A stretch of DNA of 64,000 nt from Saprospiraceae bacterium (GTDB taxonomy: Bacteria > Bacteroidota > Bacteroidia > Chitinophagales > Saprospiraceae): positions 62,001-126,000 of the forward strand of contig BQJU01000013.1 in assembly GCA_021604865.1 (NCBI GenBank), written 5' to 3'. The first letter of the stretch is position 1, and the number at the start of each line of letters is the position of its first letter. The position numbers were made by a program, and so were the translations under genes. Below are positions 16,967 to 24,923 of this stretch, one piece after another. The notes beneath the pieces were generated by a model. That model was not told the DNA's origin. It was given only the letters and a program-made list of their open reading frames with translations, and searched no databases.

Positions 16967-19912
16967 TTAGTCTAGTAGATATTCAATATCGCCTTTTGAA
17001 AATTCCAATTTGCCGGTATTTCCAATGATATCTTCGGCCAATTGAGCTTTGCGATCCTGCAATTTCAGGATTTTTTCTTCAATGCTTCCCTTGGTGATAA
17101 ATTTCACAGCAATTACATTTTTGTCCTGCCCAATCCGGTGGGCCCGGGCAATAGCCTGCTGTTCGGTCGTTGGATTCCACCAGGGGTCCAGGATAAATAC
17201 GTAATCGGCGGCGGTAAGGTTCAGTCCAGTACCACCGGTCTTAATGGAAATGAGGAAAGATTGCACCTCCGGGTTTTCATTAAATTTTTGGATGGCTTCC
17301 CTCCTTTTATTCTGAGTAAGATCGCCAGTAAGCCAGGAATAAGCCTGGTTTTGGTCATCAAAATTTTGACGAAACAAATCCAGATACTTCACAAAGGAAC
17401 TAAAAATCAACACCTTATGCCCTCCTTTTCTGATCACTTCCCAGTGTTCGAGCACATCATTGAATTTACCACTTTGCTTTTCGTAATCTTGATAAACCAA
17501 CCGCGGATGATTGACCAGTTGGCGCAATTTGGTCAGGGTTTGGATGACCAGGATTTTATATTGAGAATTATTGACTTCGTAATTATCGAGCAAGTAGTTG
17601 CGCGCTGCTGATTTCTCCCTTTCATAAAGTTTTTTCTGCTCCTTGGTCATTTCAGTAAAAAACAACTTGGTACTCAGGGGGGGTAAATCTTTAGCCACTT
17701 CTTCTTTGGTTCGCCGCAGCATATATGGTTTCACCAAGGAACGCAAGCGGTCCTTTTTTGCTTCATCCTGGAATTTCTCTATCGGATTGATAAATTCCTT
17801 GCGAAAAAAACCAAAGCTACCCAATAATTCCGGATTGATAAACTGCATTTGCGACCACAGGTCAGACAATGAATTTTCAATTGGCGTACCACTGAGGGAG
17901 ATTTTGTGGCGGGCTTCCAGCTCATTGAGTCCTTTAAATACCTTACTTTCCCGGTTTTTGATTTGTTGACTTTCGTCCAATACGATATATTCAAACTCCA
18001 TCTGGCCCAGGGTGGAAACATCGCGAAGGGCTGTCTGGTAGGTCGTCAAAATCACATCGTAGCGAGAAAGGATACGGATATCTTTATGACGTTTGGCACC
18101 GATATGTTTATATACGGTGAGGCTGGGTGCAAAACGGTTTAATTCTTCCTGCCAGTTGAAAATCAGCGATGCCGGCAACACAATCAAGGCATTCAAAGCT
18201 TTCAGAAATTCAGCATCTTCGGCAGGGGCAAATAGTTGTAGTTGTCCTGTTTTTTGCTCCTTCTTTTCTTCGGGCTTGGTTTCCTGTCCACGTTGTTCCT
18301 TTGCATGAAGCAACAAAGCGATGGTTTGCAGGGTTTTACCCAATCCCATATCATCGGCCAGACAGGCTCCCAACTGATTGTGGTATAATTGTACTAACCA
18401 TTTGATGCCCTCCAACTGATAGGGCCTTAATGCGGCCTTCAATAAGGGCGAAGGGTGATAATCCACCGTTTCCAGTTCTTCGGTAATTGCAGCCCCTGCG
18501 TTTTCGTCCAGGTTATCGAGGATGGTAAACTGGCTTTTTGTGAGCCGTAAATGTTGTTGTTCCTTTTTGGCAAATTGCACCAAATCGCGGTATTTGCTCA
18601 TCCACTCCAAAGGAATAAGAAACAAGGTGCCATTAGGCAAAGTATATAGGCGATTGCCTTCCAGAATGTTTTTGGATAACTTCAGAAAAGGAATTTCAAA
18701 ATTACCCACTTTGACCAGTCCGTAAATATCAAACCAATCGTTCTTTTGATCCACATCCAAATGAATGGTGGGTGGAAATAAATAGATATCGTCACTACCC
18801 TCGTCTGGTTCCGCCAAATCAAACCCCAGTTGCTCCAATTTATCCCGGTGCTTGCTCAGCCATTCCAGGATATGAAAGGGGTCGTCATGTTTTTCGGGCA
18901 ATTGGAAGTAGCTACCCGTTTCCACTACCAGGCCAATTTTTTTAAGTTTACCTACAAAAACCTTCTCCGCCGGAAAATCTCTTTTCACCCGAATGATGCG
19001 CACATCCTCTTCCTCCATTTCCAAAGAGGTTCGTAGGTCTTTGCGGTCACTCCAGTTGAAATTGGCATGCCGGTACAGCATTTGTAAAGAAATGACCCAG
19101 TTATCATCAAAAATATTTTTGACAGGCTCGAGTCGGCACGACAGCAATTGATTGTGTTCAACAATTTCAAATCCCTCCGCCTCGATATCAACTTTGGCGA
19201 CTACTTTTAAGATGAATTTTTTAAAATAGGTGTTGACCGACGCCTTGGGGATAATCACTTCATCGCGCTGGCGAAAAGGTTTAACCATATTGCCATTGAT
19301 ATGGGCAATGCGGTACAATTTATAATCCGCAAAAATCCAGGCCGATTGGTTGGTAATAGGAATGACTTCCCTGCCACTGATCTTCCATTTCTTGTTGCCT
19401 TCCTTGAGTTCCAACTGGTAATGCACGGCATTTTCTGTGCGTTTAAAGGCGAGGCAAGGCTCCAAAGGTAATGGCACCGGTTCCATTACAAAATCTTTCA
19501 CCAAGACTTTGCGTTCGGCATCCCAGGCTAACGGTAATTCGTGTTTGACGGCAGCCCGCAAGAGTTCATCCAATCGCCGATGCACATAAGTGAGGATGTT
19601 GGCTTTCAGTTCTTTTTGTTCCAACAGTTCTTCCAGCGATTTGGCTTTGCGACGTGGTGGGTTGAACTTCTTCTCCAGGGCTTTGGGTTGCAATTCTTCG
19701 ATCAGGGTAAATAGGCGTTCTCGCACAGGGTCCAATTCCAGGCCAAATGCACCAATAGTGCCCTCCATTGCTTTCTGCTGGATATGGGCGAGGTAACCCT
19801 GTTTGTCTCGACTTACAATGTAAGCCGTTGGCAGGAACAACTCTTCCGAATATTCGAAAAAGTTGTACACGACATCAACTTCATTGACATAAGTAGAGGA
19901 TAAAGATTGCAT
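16967..19912 (-). CDS. SNF2-family DNA helicase/ATPase
   Basis: The 981-residue protein has a long N-terminal region (about 1-485) of unknown fold and then the SNF2 ATPase. Walker A is ADDMGLGKT (about residues 519-527). The Walker B box reads LDESQQIKN instead of DEAH, which is common in bacterial SNF2 proteins. The C-terminal helicase lobe has GGTGLNLTAADYVFILDPWW and a Q-rich arginine-finger segment (EQQAIARAHRIGQ). These proteins translocate on DNA and remodel protein-DNA complexes, including stalled polymerase (RapA-like). No SWIM zinc finger or nuclease domain is seen. The gene stands alone; the partner is unknown. Confidence 0.88.
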   Translation of the reverse strand: MQSLSSTYVNEVDVVYNFFEYSEELFLPTAYIVSRDKQGYLAHIQQKAMEGTIGAFGLELDPVRERLFTLIEELQPKALEKKFNPPRRKAKSLEELLEQKELKANILTYVHRRLDELLRAAVKHELPLAWDAERKVLVKDFVMEPVPLPLEPCLAFKRTENAVHYQLELKEGNKKWKISGREVIPITNQSAWIFADYKLYRIAHINGNMVKPFRQRDEVIIPKASVNTYFKKFILKVVAKVDIEAEGFEIVEHNQLLSCRLEPVKNIFDDNWVISLQMLYRHANFNWSDRKDLRTSLEMEEEDVRIIRVKRDFPAEKVFVGKLKKIGLVVETGSYFQLPEKHDDPFHILEWLSKHRDKLEQLGFDLAEPDEGSDDIYLFPPTIHLDVDQKNDWFDIYGLVKVGNFEIPFLKLSKNILEGNRLYTLPNGTLFLIPLEWMSKYRDLVQFAKKEQQHLRLTKSQFTILDNLDENAGAAITEELETVDYHPSPLLKAALRPYQLEGIKWLVQLYHNQLGACLADDMGLGKTLQTIALLLHAKEQRGQETKPEEKKEQKTGQLQLFAPAEDAEFLKALNALIVLPASLIFNWQEELNRFAPSLTVYKHIGAKRHKDIRILSRYDVILTTYQTALRDVSTLGQMEFEYIVLDESQQIKNRESKVFKGLNELEARHKISLSGTPIENSLSDLWSQMQFINPELLGSFGFFRKEFINPIEKFQDEAKKDRLRSLVKPYMLRRTKEEVAKDLPPLSTKLFFTEMTKEQKKLYEREKSAARNYLLDNYEVNNSQYKILVIQTLTKLRQLVNHPRLVYQDYEKQSGKFNDVLEHWEVIRKGGHKVLIFSSFVKYLDLFRQNFDDQNQAYSWLTGDLTQNKRREAIQKFNENPEVQSFLISIKTGGTGLNLTAADYVFILDPWWNPTTEQQAIARAHRIGQDKNVIAVKFITKGSIEEKILKLQDRKAQLAEDIIGNTGKLEFSKGDIEYLLD

Positions 19913-20218
19913 AGATTACCAAAGGTTTAAAACATGCAAGTATAAGGTGTTTTGTTGGAAGAAGTGGAAGAAAATGGGGGAAAAGTTTTTGTAAAAAGTG
20001 AGCGAGTGATGTGGGTAGAAAAATGAAAAGTGGAAAATGAAAAGTGGAAAACGGAAGACGGCGGACGGTCGTTTGGCTGGATGTTGAGCGGAATAACGGT
20101 TTAATCATGCCAGTTGTACTTCCTAGCAAAGTCTAGATCTTTGACAGCTGGTGGTTATCTTTCAGTGAAACGGTATAACAGCGCGGCAATCTGGCAACAA
20201 ATTTTCTATCTTTACCCA
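19913..20218. other. Divergent intergenic region with short direct repeat
   Basis: The 306-bp gap between the SNF2 gene and the CPBP protease gene has a tandem pair of AAATGAAAAGTGGA units around 20022-20050, embedded in an A/G-rich strand. No coding sequence is supported. The promoters of both genes must lie here. A near -7 match, TATCTTTA, lies just before the protease ATG. Confidence 0.4.
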
Positions 20219-20950
20219 ATGCTAACCTCGATAGATCTTCACGTCTTCGACCATCTACTTGTTTTTTTGCTGGGTATTGTGATGCCGTGGCGGACTATTC
20301 CCAATCAAAAGAAGTTGAAAAACCTTACTTTTTCTACTGGAATGAAGATCCAGCTTTATTGGGGCAATAGTCTTGGATTGTGGCTGATGGCAATGGTGGT
20401 GGGTATCCTTTGGTGGGCTTCAGGACGCACTTTAACAGCAATTGGGTTGTGGCCGCTTTTTCCACCTCTACCCTACCCGGCACTCATTTTGATCGTTGTT
20501 TTTTTGGTCCTGTATTCACTTGATGTCTTTTCAGAGGTAGGCAGTTCACGGCAACGTATGCGGACCCTTGAACGATGGCGTAAAGATCTCTCCTTTTTAC
20601 CAAAAACCGGGTTGGAATTCCGGCATTTCATCTTTTTATCGTTTAGTGCAGGCATTTGTGAGGAGATTGTCTTTCGTGGGTTCTTTGTCTCCTATTTTTA
20701 TGCATTGTTGCTGCCCCTTAATTTTCCGGCCTGGACTGCGGTATTGGTTCCTGCTATTTTATTTGGTTTGGTGCACTACTATCAAGGTTGGAAAGCCGTG
20801 ATGAAGATTGTACTGATGGCCATTATATTTGGTTTGATCTTTTTGTGGTCAGGGTCCTTGTGGTGGTTGATTTTGTTGCATGTAGGGGTGGATTTGATTG
20901 GCGGGGCAATGAGTTGGTGGATGCGGGAGGATTTAGAGGAAGAGGAATGA
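20219..20950 (+). CDS. CPBP-family intramembrane metalloprotease
   Basis: The 243-residue membrane protein has the CPBP/CAAX-protease motifs: EEIVFRGFF (Glu148-Glu149, Arg153), a second motif with His186 in FGLVHYYQGW and a third with His221 in LLHVGVDLIGG, which together hold the catalytic metal. About seven hydrophobic segments are predicted. Bacterial members process or bind membrane peptides and are often linked to bacteriocin self-immunity. The ATG at 20219 was chosen; an upstream extension lacks family similarity. It converges on the EAD-domain gene, separated by a 26-bp twin palindrome. Confidence 0.85.
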   Translation: MLTSIDLHVFDHLLVFLLGIVMPWRTIPNQKKLKNLTFSTGMKIQLYWGNSLGLWLMAMVVGILWWASGRTLTAIGLWPLFPPLPYPALILIVVFLVLYSLDVFSEVGSSRQRMRTLERWRKDLSFLPKTGLEFRHFIFLSFSAGICEEIVFRGFFVSYFYALLLPLNFPAWTAVLVPAILFGLVHYYQGWKAVMKIVLMAIIFGLIFLWSGSLWWLILLHVGVDLIGGAMSWWMREDLEEEE

Positions 20951-20965
20951 GCTTTGGAAAGGACG

Positions 20966-20991
20966 CGGCCAAAAAATTTGGCCGGTACGAG
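20966..20991. repeat. Twin palindrome, copy 1
   Basis: CGGCCAAA and TTTGGCCG form a perfect inverted repeat, followed by GTACGAG. The 26-bp sequence recurs at 21102-21127 with one base different. It lies 15 bp after the protease stop codon and may help end transcription. Confidence 0.6.
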
Positions 20992-21101
20992 TGCTTCGTG
21001 CCAATCCAATTCATTGGGTTGACCTAAAAGCGCTGAAAGCCAGCTTTTCTTCGTTGCATTGATAGGCCATGTTCAGACAGTATCCCTTAGCCTTATACAA
21101 A

Positions 21102-21127
21102 CGGCCAAAAATTTTGGCCGGTACGAG
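21102..21127. repeat. Twin palindrome, copy 2
   Basis: CGGCCAAAAATTTTGGCCG is followed by GTACGAG, matching copy 1 at 25 of 26 positions. It lies 4 bp beyond the stop of the leftward EAD-domain gene and, read leftwards, is followed by TTTGT, so it may act as its terminator. Confidence 0.6.
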
Positions 21128-21131
21128 GTGA

Positions 21132-22304
21132 CTACCGCTCTCCAACGAACAAATACTTATTCGGCGTAAAGCCGCCGTGACACAAGGCATCCGAATCCCA
21201 ATTGCCACTGATTCGTTCCCAGCGACAGGAATTCGGATCACAGGAAAAAACGAGATTCGTCCACCAGGTCCGGTTGCATTTGGGAAAGACATATTTATTT
21301 TTGACGCCTTCTGGAATTTGGATCACACTTCCCATTTTGGCTTTAGGCATGCGGAATTCAGCCCAGGTATGGTCGCTTACCGTCCTAAAGGTCTTAGGCG
21401 GACAATGACATATTTTTTGGGTTTCCAGCGCTTTGATATTGGCCTCCGCCAAATCCCGGTGCTGACCTTGTGGATTTGAAGTAAGGTACTTTTGGAAAGC
21501 CTCGACAGTATTGGTTTTGGTAGCTGCTTGAAAATCCTGATTGTCCTGAAGTATTTTAGCTTCTGCCTCCTCGATAGTGCTTATTTTACTTTTAGCAATA
21601 GCAGCATATTTTCCATTGGGAAAGATTGTTAAATAATTCTGATAAAAGTCAATGAGGTCTTTTTCAATGGTATTTTGCCAAATTTTTTCTTCCCCAATTT
21701 GTTGAATCTTTGACTGTGCTTCCTGAATATAACGACCTGTTGGGAACATGTTCTGATAGGCTTCATAACTTTCTAAATCATCCTTTTGCAGGGTGAAATT
21801 CCACATTTTATCTTCTATCACATCATTATTATCTTGTGTTACAATCCCTTCATCTGTTACTTCATTTACCATCTCACCAATCTCTTCCTGATTTTCTTCG
21901 TTCATTAGCTCATTTTGATCTACTTTAACTTCTGGTTCAGTTCCTGATCCAGACACCATATAAGCTACACCAACCAGAATTAGCAAGACTATGGGAATCA
22001 GGTAATATATGGCCTGACTTTTGGGGGGTTCAACAACCTTAAGAACTTTGGGTTTACTTTCAATTTTGCTGGATAAATCGATTAGTGCCGAATTAATTTT
22101 ATTTAACTCTTTATCGGCTTCATCTTTTGAAATGACATCCATTCGCACTTCCTCTTTGACTTTATTATAGCGATTATTTAAAATAATCAGCTCCTTATCC
22201 AAACGGGTGAATTGGTTGCCTGCTAACAATTCGAAGGCTTGCTCAATTTCATTTTTTGCTATTAATTGATGAATTTGAGCTCTGAGGTTCTTGCTTTCTT
22301 CCAT
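21132..22304 (-). CDS. EAD11-like effector-associated domain membrane protein
   Basis: The 390-residue product begins with a helical domain (residues 1-82: QIHQLIAKNEIEQAFELLA, then LNNRYNKVKEEVRMDVISKD and LNKINSALIDLS). This pattern fits effector-associated domain 11 (EAD11), a death-like adaptor domain of bacterial conflict systems. A membrane span follows (about 99-118), then an acidic linker and three tandem ~35-residue repeats ending YQNMFPTGRY, YLTIFPNGKY and YLTSNPQGQH. A ~95-residue Cys/Trp-rich C-terminal domain starting at ICHCPPKT is not recognised. The ATG at 22304 starts the EAD exactly; longer starts are unlikely. EADs recruit an effector carrying the same EAD; none is encoded nearby. 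The EAD call rests on remembered family pattern. Confidence 0.7.
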   Translation of the reverse strand: MEESKNLRAQIHQLIAKNEIEQAFELLAGNQFTRLDKELIILNNRYNKVKEEVRMDVISKDEADKELNKINSALIDLSSKIESKPKVLKVVEPPKSQAIYYLIPIVLLILVGVAYMVSGSGTEPEVKVDQNELMNEENQEEIGEMVNEVTDEGIVTQDNNDVIEDKMWNFTLQKDDLESYEAYQNMFPTGRYIQEAQSKIQQIGEEKIWQNTIEKDLIDFYQNYLTIFPNGKYAAIAKSKISTIEEAEAKILQDNQDFQAATKTNTVEAFQKYLTSNPQGQHRDLAEANIKALETQKICHCPPKTFRTVSDHTWAEFRMPKAKMGSVIQIPEGVKNKYVFPKCNRTWWTNLVFSCDPNSCRWERISGNWDSDALCHGGFTPNKYLFVGER

Positions 22305-22636
22305 GAAGAGGTTGGGTTTGAGGATTATTTCTACAATGTATTGAATTCGAGCTATTTTTCCCAAAAGAGCATTCTTTTTTTTCAGAACCATCGAAATTCA
22401 GCCGTCGTTTAAGAATCAATAAAATCACATAATACTTGACTACAAGAAAAATAAGTTTTAAATTAAGCGGTGAATTAACAGTATTACATTGACTATTGGG
22501 AATTTCTTAAAAGCGATTTCCTGTTCCCAACAATTTTTAAGTCCAAAGAGTGAGGGTTCTTTTAATTGTGTTTTTTGAATACTGTGTTTTTCCCTTACTC
22601 GGTTTTTTTAGTTTTTTAACTTTATTTAAACCTTCC

Positions 22637-22669
22637 TTGCCGGGTGTCGAGCGTTGCTCCACCCGGCAA
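22637..22669. promoter_or_regulatory. GC-rich palindrome overlapping YcaQ-like gene promoter
   Basis: TTGCCGGGTG pairs with CACCCGGCAA, with an inner GAGC/GCTC stem and a GTT loop. The -7 candidate TAATTTTG begins 3 bp after it, so the palindrome occupies the -33 to -10 zone. It could be an operator or a dispersed REP-like element. Confidence 0.5.
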
Positions 22670-22672
22670 TTG

Positions 22673-22680
22673 TAATTTTG
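22673..22680 (+). promoter_or_regulatory. Candidate -7 element TAATTTTG
   Basis: An exact TAnnTTTG match 14 bases before the ATG at 22695. A TTG lies within the palindrome at 22654-22656, 16 bp upstream. Confidence 0.5.
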
Positions 22681-22694
22681 GGGACATTGTAAAA

Positions 22695-23843
22695 ATGATG
22701 AGCAAAATAGACCTTTATACCGCCCGACAAATCATCCTGCAAAGCCAACTACTGGCTACTGACAACAGACTGCTTGGAAAAGAAGGTACACTTCAGGCGA
22801 TAAAACAACTCGGTTATGTGCAGATTGACACCATTTCGGTAGTTGAGCGGGCCCATCACCATGTGTTATGGACGAGGGTACCGGATTACGAGCCGAATTT
22901 TCTGCAAACCCTTGATATACAGGACCGCGCTATATTTGATTATTGGTCACATGCGGCCAGTTATTTGCCGATAGAAGATTACCGATATAGTTTGGTTCGC
23001 AAAAAGAATATGGATAATGGCAGTGGCTTTTGGCGGTTGACTGATCCCGTATTGTCGGCTCATGTGCTGGAGCGTATTCGGAAAAAAGGTCCCTTGATGG
23101 CCAGAGACTTTGAAAAAGAAAAGACGACAGTCGATCAAGCCTGGATGATTCCGGCCATTAATCAAGTGATCCGCCAGTTGTTTATGAAGGGTGAACTCAT
23201 GGTGGCTGGGCGAAAAGGCATTCAAAAGATCTACGATCTACCGGAAAGGGTGTTGCCACCAGAAACTTCTTCGGTGATGCCTTCAACCGGAGAATATGTT
23301 GAATACATCATCCGTCGTAATCTATTAGCCCATGGCCTAGTACGGCTCGGGGAATTTGGTTATCTGCTAAAGGTTCCTAAAAAGGAGTTTCAGGCTGTCT
23401 TAAAAAAAATGATACAATCCGGTGAAGTTGTGGAAGTTGACATTAATGGATTGAGTACTGGGTCGTATTTTGCTTTCAGGAAAACCATCGACAACTTCTC
23501 TCCTACCCCAAAGAAGTTATTCCATATCCTCTCACCTTTTGACAACCTCATCATTCAGCGAAAACGTTTGGCCGAACTGTTTGATTTCCAGTATACACTC
23601 GAATGTTATGTACCGGCTGCTAAGCGGAAATTTGGGTATTTTGGCTTACCCCTTTTATATGGCACCCAATTTGTTGGACAAATGGATGCCAAAGCCGACC
23701 GAAAAACGAAAATACTCTATATCAGAAATTTGGAATGGAATGGCAAAACCAGCCAGGTTATGTTAAAAGCTTTTGAAAAAAAGTTGTGGGCTTTTGCCCA
23801 GTATTGTGGGTGTCAAAGTATTGAAAACCAAAGTGGTCTGTAG
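22695..23843 (+). CDS. YcaQ/AlkZ-like winged-helix DNA glycosylase
   Basis: The 382-residue protein matches the HTH_42 family of DNA glycosylases, which unhook alkylated or crosslinked bases. The N-terminal segment LGYVQIDTISVVERAHHHVLW contains the catalytic Q-x-D motif (Gln43, Asp45) that marks the YcaQ-like branch; the AlkZ branch has Q-x-Q. Tandem winged-helix units follow, and the FHILSPFDNLIIQRKR and FGYFGLPLLYG segments are family landmarks. Two adjacent ATGs (22695, 22698) are possible starts. The gene is alone, with its own promoter and a palindrome that may control it. Confidence 0.88.
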   Translation: MMSKIDLYTARQIILQSQLLATDNRLLGKEGTLQAIKQLGYVQIDTISVVERAHHHVLWTRVPDYEPNFLQTLDIQDRAIFDYWSHAASYLPIEDYRYSLVRKKNMDNGSGFWRLTDPVLSAHVLERIRKKGPLMARDFEKEKTTVDQAWMIPAINQVIRQLFMKGELMVAGRKGIQKIYDLPERVLPPETSSVMPSTGEYVEYIIRRNLLAHGLVRLGEFGYLLKVPKKEFQAVLKKMIQSGEVVEVDINGLSTGSYFAFRKTIDNFSPTPKKLFHILSPFDNLIIQRKRLAELFDFQYTLECYVPAAKRKFGYFGLPLLYGTQFVGQMDAKADRKTKILYIRNLEWNGKTSQVMLKAFEKKLWAFAQYCGCQSIENQSGL

Positions 23844-24027
23844 TAATAATGGTTGGGTGGAAGAAATAAACTCGCTTTTGTGATTTGTACTAACTTGATC
23901 TTTTTTGATTGTTTGGCATATTTACTTGATTAATCATTGTTTTTAGCTCAAGCAGTATTTCTTCTTGAGCAGTACGGTTACCGCTTTTTTCTTAACGGCC
24001 AATACTCCTATGCCGGAACCCGCCTTC

Positions 24028-24059
24028 GCCTTCGCGTAGCCGCTATGGCAGAGCGAGGC
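24028..24059. repeat. GC-rich nested palindrome (REP-like)
   Basis: A central TAGC-C-GCTA dyad is flanked by GCCTTCGCG and GAGCGAGGC, which are imperfect inverted repeats. The surrounding 60 bp is about two-thirds G+C in otherwise A/T-rich DNA. It resembles the short palindromic repeats dispersed in many genomes. Confidence 0.4.
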
Positions 24060-24242
24060 CGCGCGGAGTGCATGTTTAGTGGCTGATTAGGTGGTAGGAG
24101 ACGGGTGTGGTGTTTGATAGCAGCAAAAAGTAATCCCAATGATTTTGATTCGGTTATTCGAAGTTAGCGTCTTTAAGTTTTAGGCGGCAAATTTCCCTTT
24201 TGCAGACGTTTTATCATTGTCTGAAATTTCGAACTTGTTTGG

Positions 24243-24276
24243 TGTTTGGAGGCGTTTTAGTGCATGTTTGGAGGTC
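24243..24276 (+). repeat. TGTTTGGAGG repeat, two half-copies (copy C)
   Basis: TGTTTGGAGG occurs at 24243-24252 and TGTTTGGAGGTC at 24265-24276. The segment TTTAGTGCATGTTTGGAG before and within the second is identical to bases at 50714-50731. Confidence 0.55.
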
Positions 24277-24492
24277 ACCCTTTGGGCCAAAAATGCTTTG
24301 ATTAATTAAGAATATTACTTAGTCGCTTACTTTCACCAGAAATGTCGTAATTTGCTCTTTAATATCAAAATTGAACATATAAATTCCAATTGATTACTAT
24401 ATCTCGATCCTTTAATTAAAAGTAGAATTTAAGGCCAATCTTGAGTTATAAAGGTTGCCCCCTGCATTCTCCTAAAACCGATAGCAACTTCT

Positions 24493-24843
24493 ATGTTTAA
24501 AAAGTTCTGGTTTCTTTTTTTGGTCCTGCTTATTGAAGGAGCATCCTTAATGGCAGTAGAATTGATGGGTGCTAAATTATTGGCCCCGACTATGTTTTGT
24601 TTCAGTCTAATGGGACCTTTGGCGGTCGCCACCAGTGCTGAACTACAGCAATTTCAAAAGGTTCAGCCGACCCTCCTTTTTAAAGGGGAACTAGTAAAAA
24701 TAGATTTCCTCTTTCTGTATCCCCAAGTCCTGATCTTCTCAGATGATCAACCCAATCCGAACCAATTAAGTAATCAGGCTACCCAGGTTTGGAGAAATGC
24801 TTACAATAAGAATTATACCCGGTTTTCCCCAACAACGGAGTGA
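24493..24843 (+). pseudogene. Probable remnant of fused MFS/spermidine-synthase-like gene
   Basis: The frame encodes 116 residues. The first ~32 (VLLIEGASLMAVELMGAKLL) look like the opening membrane helix of the fused MFS-spermidine synthase membrane proteins, which normally run for 500-800 residues. After LLAP the sequence departs from the family. The C-terminal part, with IFSDDQPNPNQL, faintly recalls the 'TDD-x-P-x-x-x-L' end of spermidine-synthase domains. I therefore read it as an internally deleted remnant, though it could be an unrelated short membrane protein. It lies 80 bp upstream of the glycine-rich gene and is surrounded by repeat debris, which favours decay. Confidence 0.45.
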
Positions 24844-24923
24844 CCTTATTAAATAAATGATTAAATGCCTTTATTATGAAAACAAAAACCGAACATTTTA
24901 TTCAAAAAGAAAAAACAGGTGAA

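Larger units (their letters stand above)
22305..22694. other. Divergent intergenic region
   Basis: The 390-bp gap between the EAD gene and the YcaQ-like gene is A/T-rich with several poly-T stretches (22560-22620). Its main structure is the GC-rich palindrome at 22637-22669, listed separately. No small gene is supported. Confidence 0.4.
23844..24492. other. Long intergenic region with repeat remnants
   Basis: The 649-bp gap contains a GC-rich palindromic island around 24028-24059 and two half-copies of the TGTTTGGAGG repeat at 24243-24276, both listed separately. I see no supported coding sequence or RNA gene. The composition changes abruptly in the GC-rich island. Confidence 0.45.

Noticed and set aside
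19913-20218. 82-codon minus frame in the SNF2/protease gap
   Set aside because: It arises from the A/G-rich direct repeat and has low-complexity Phe/Leu/Pro composition.
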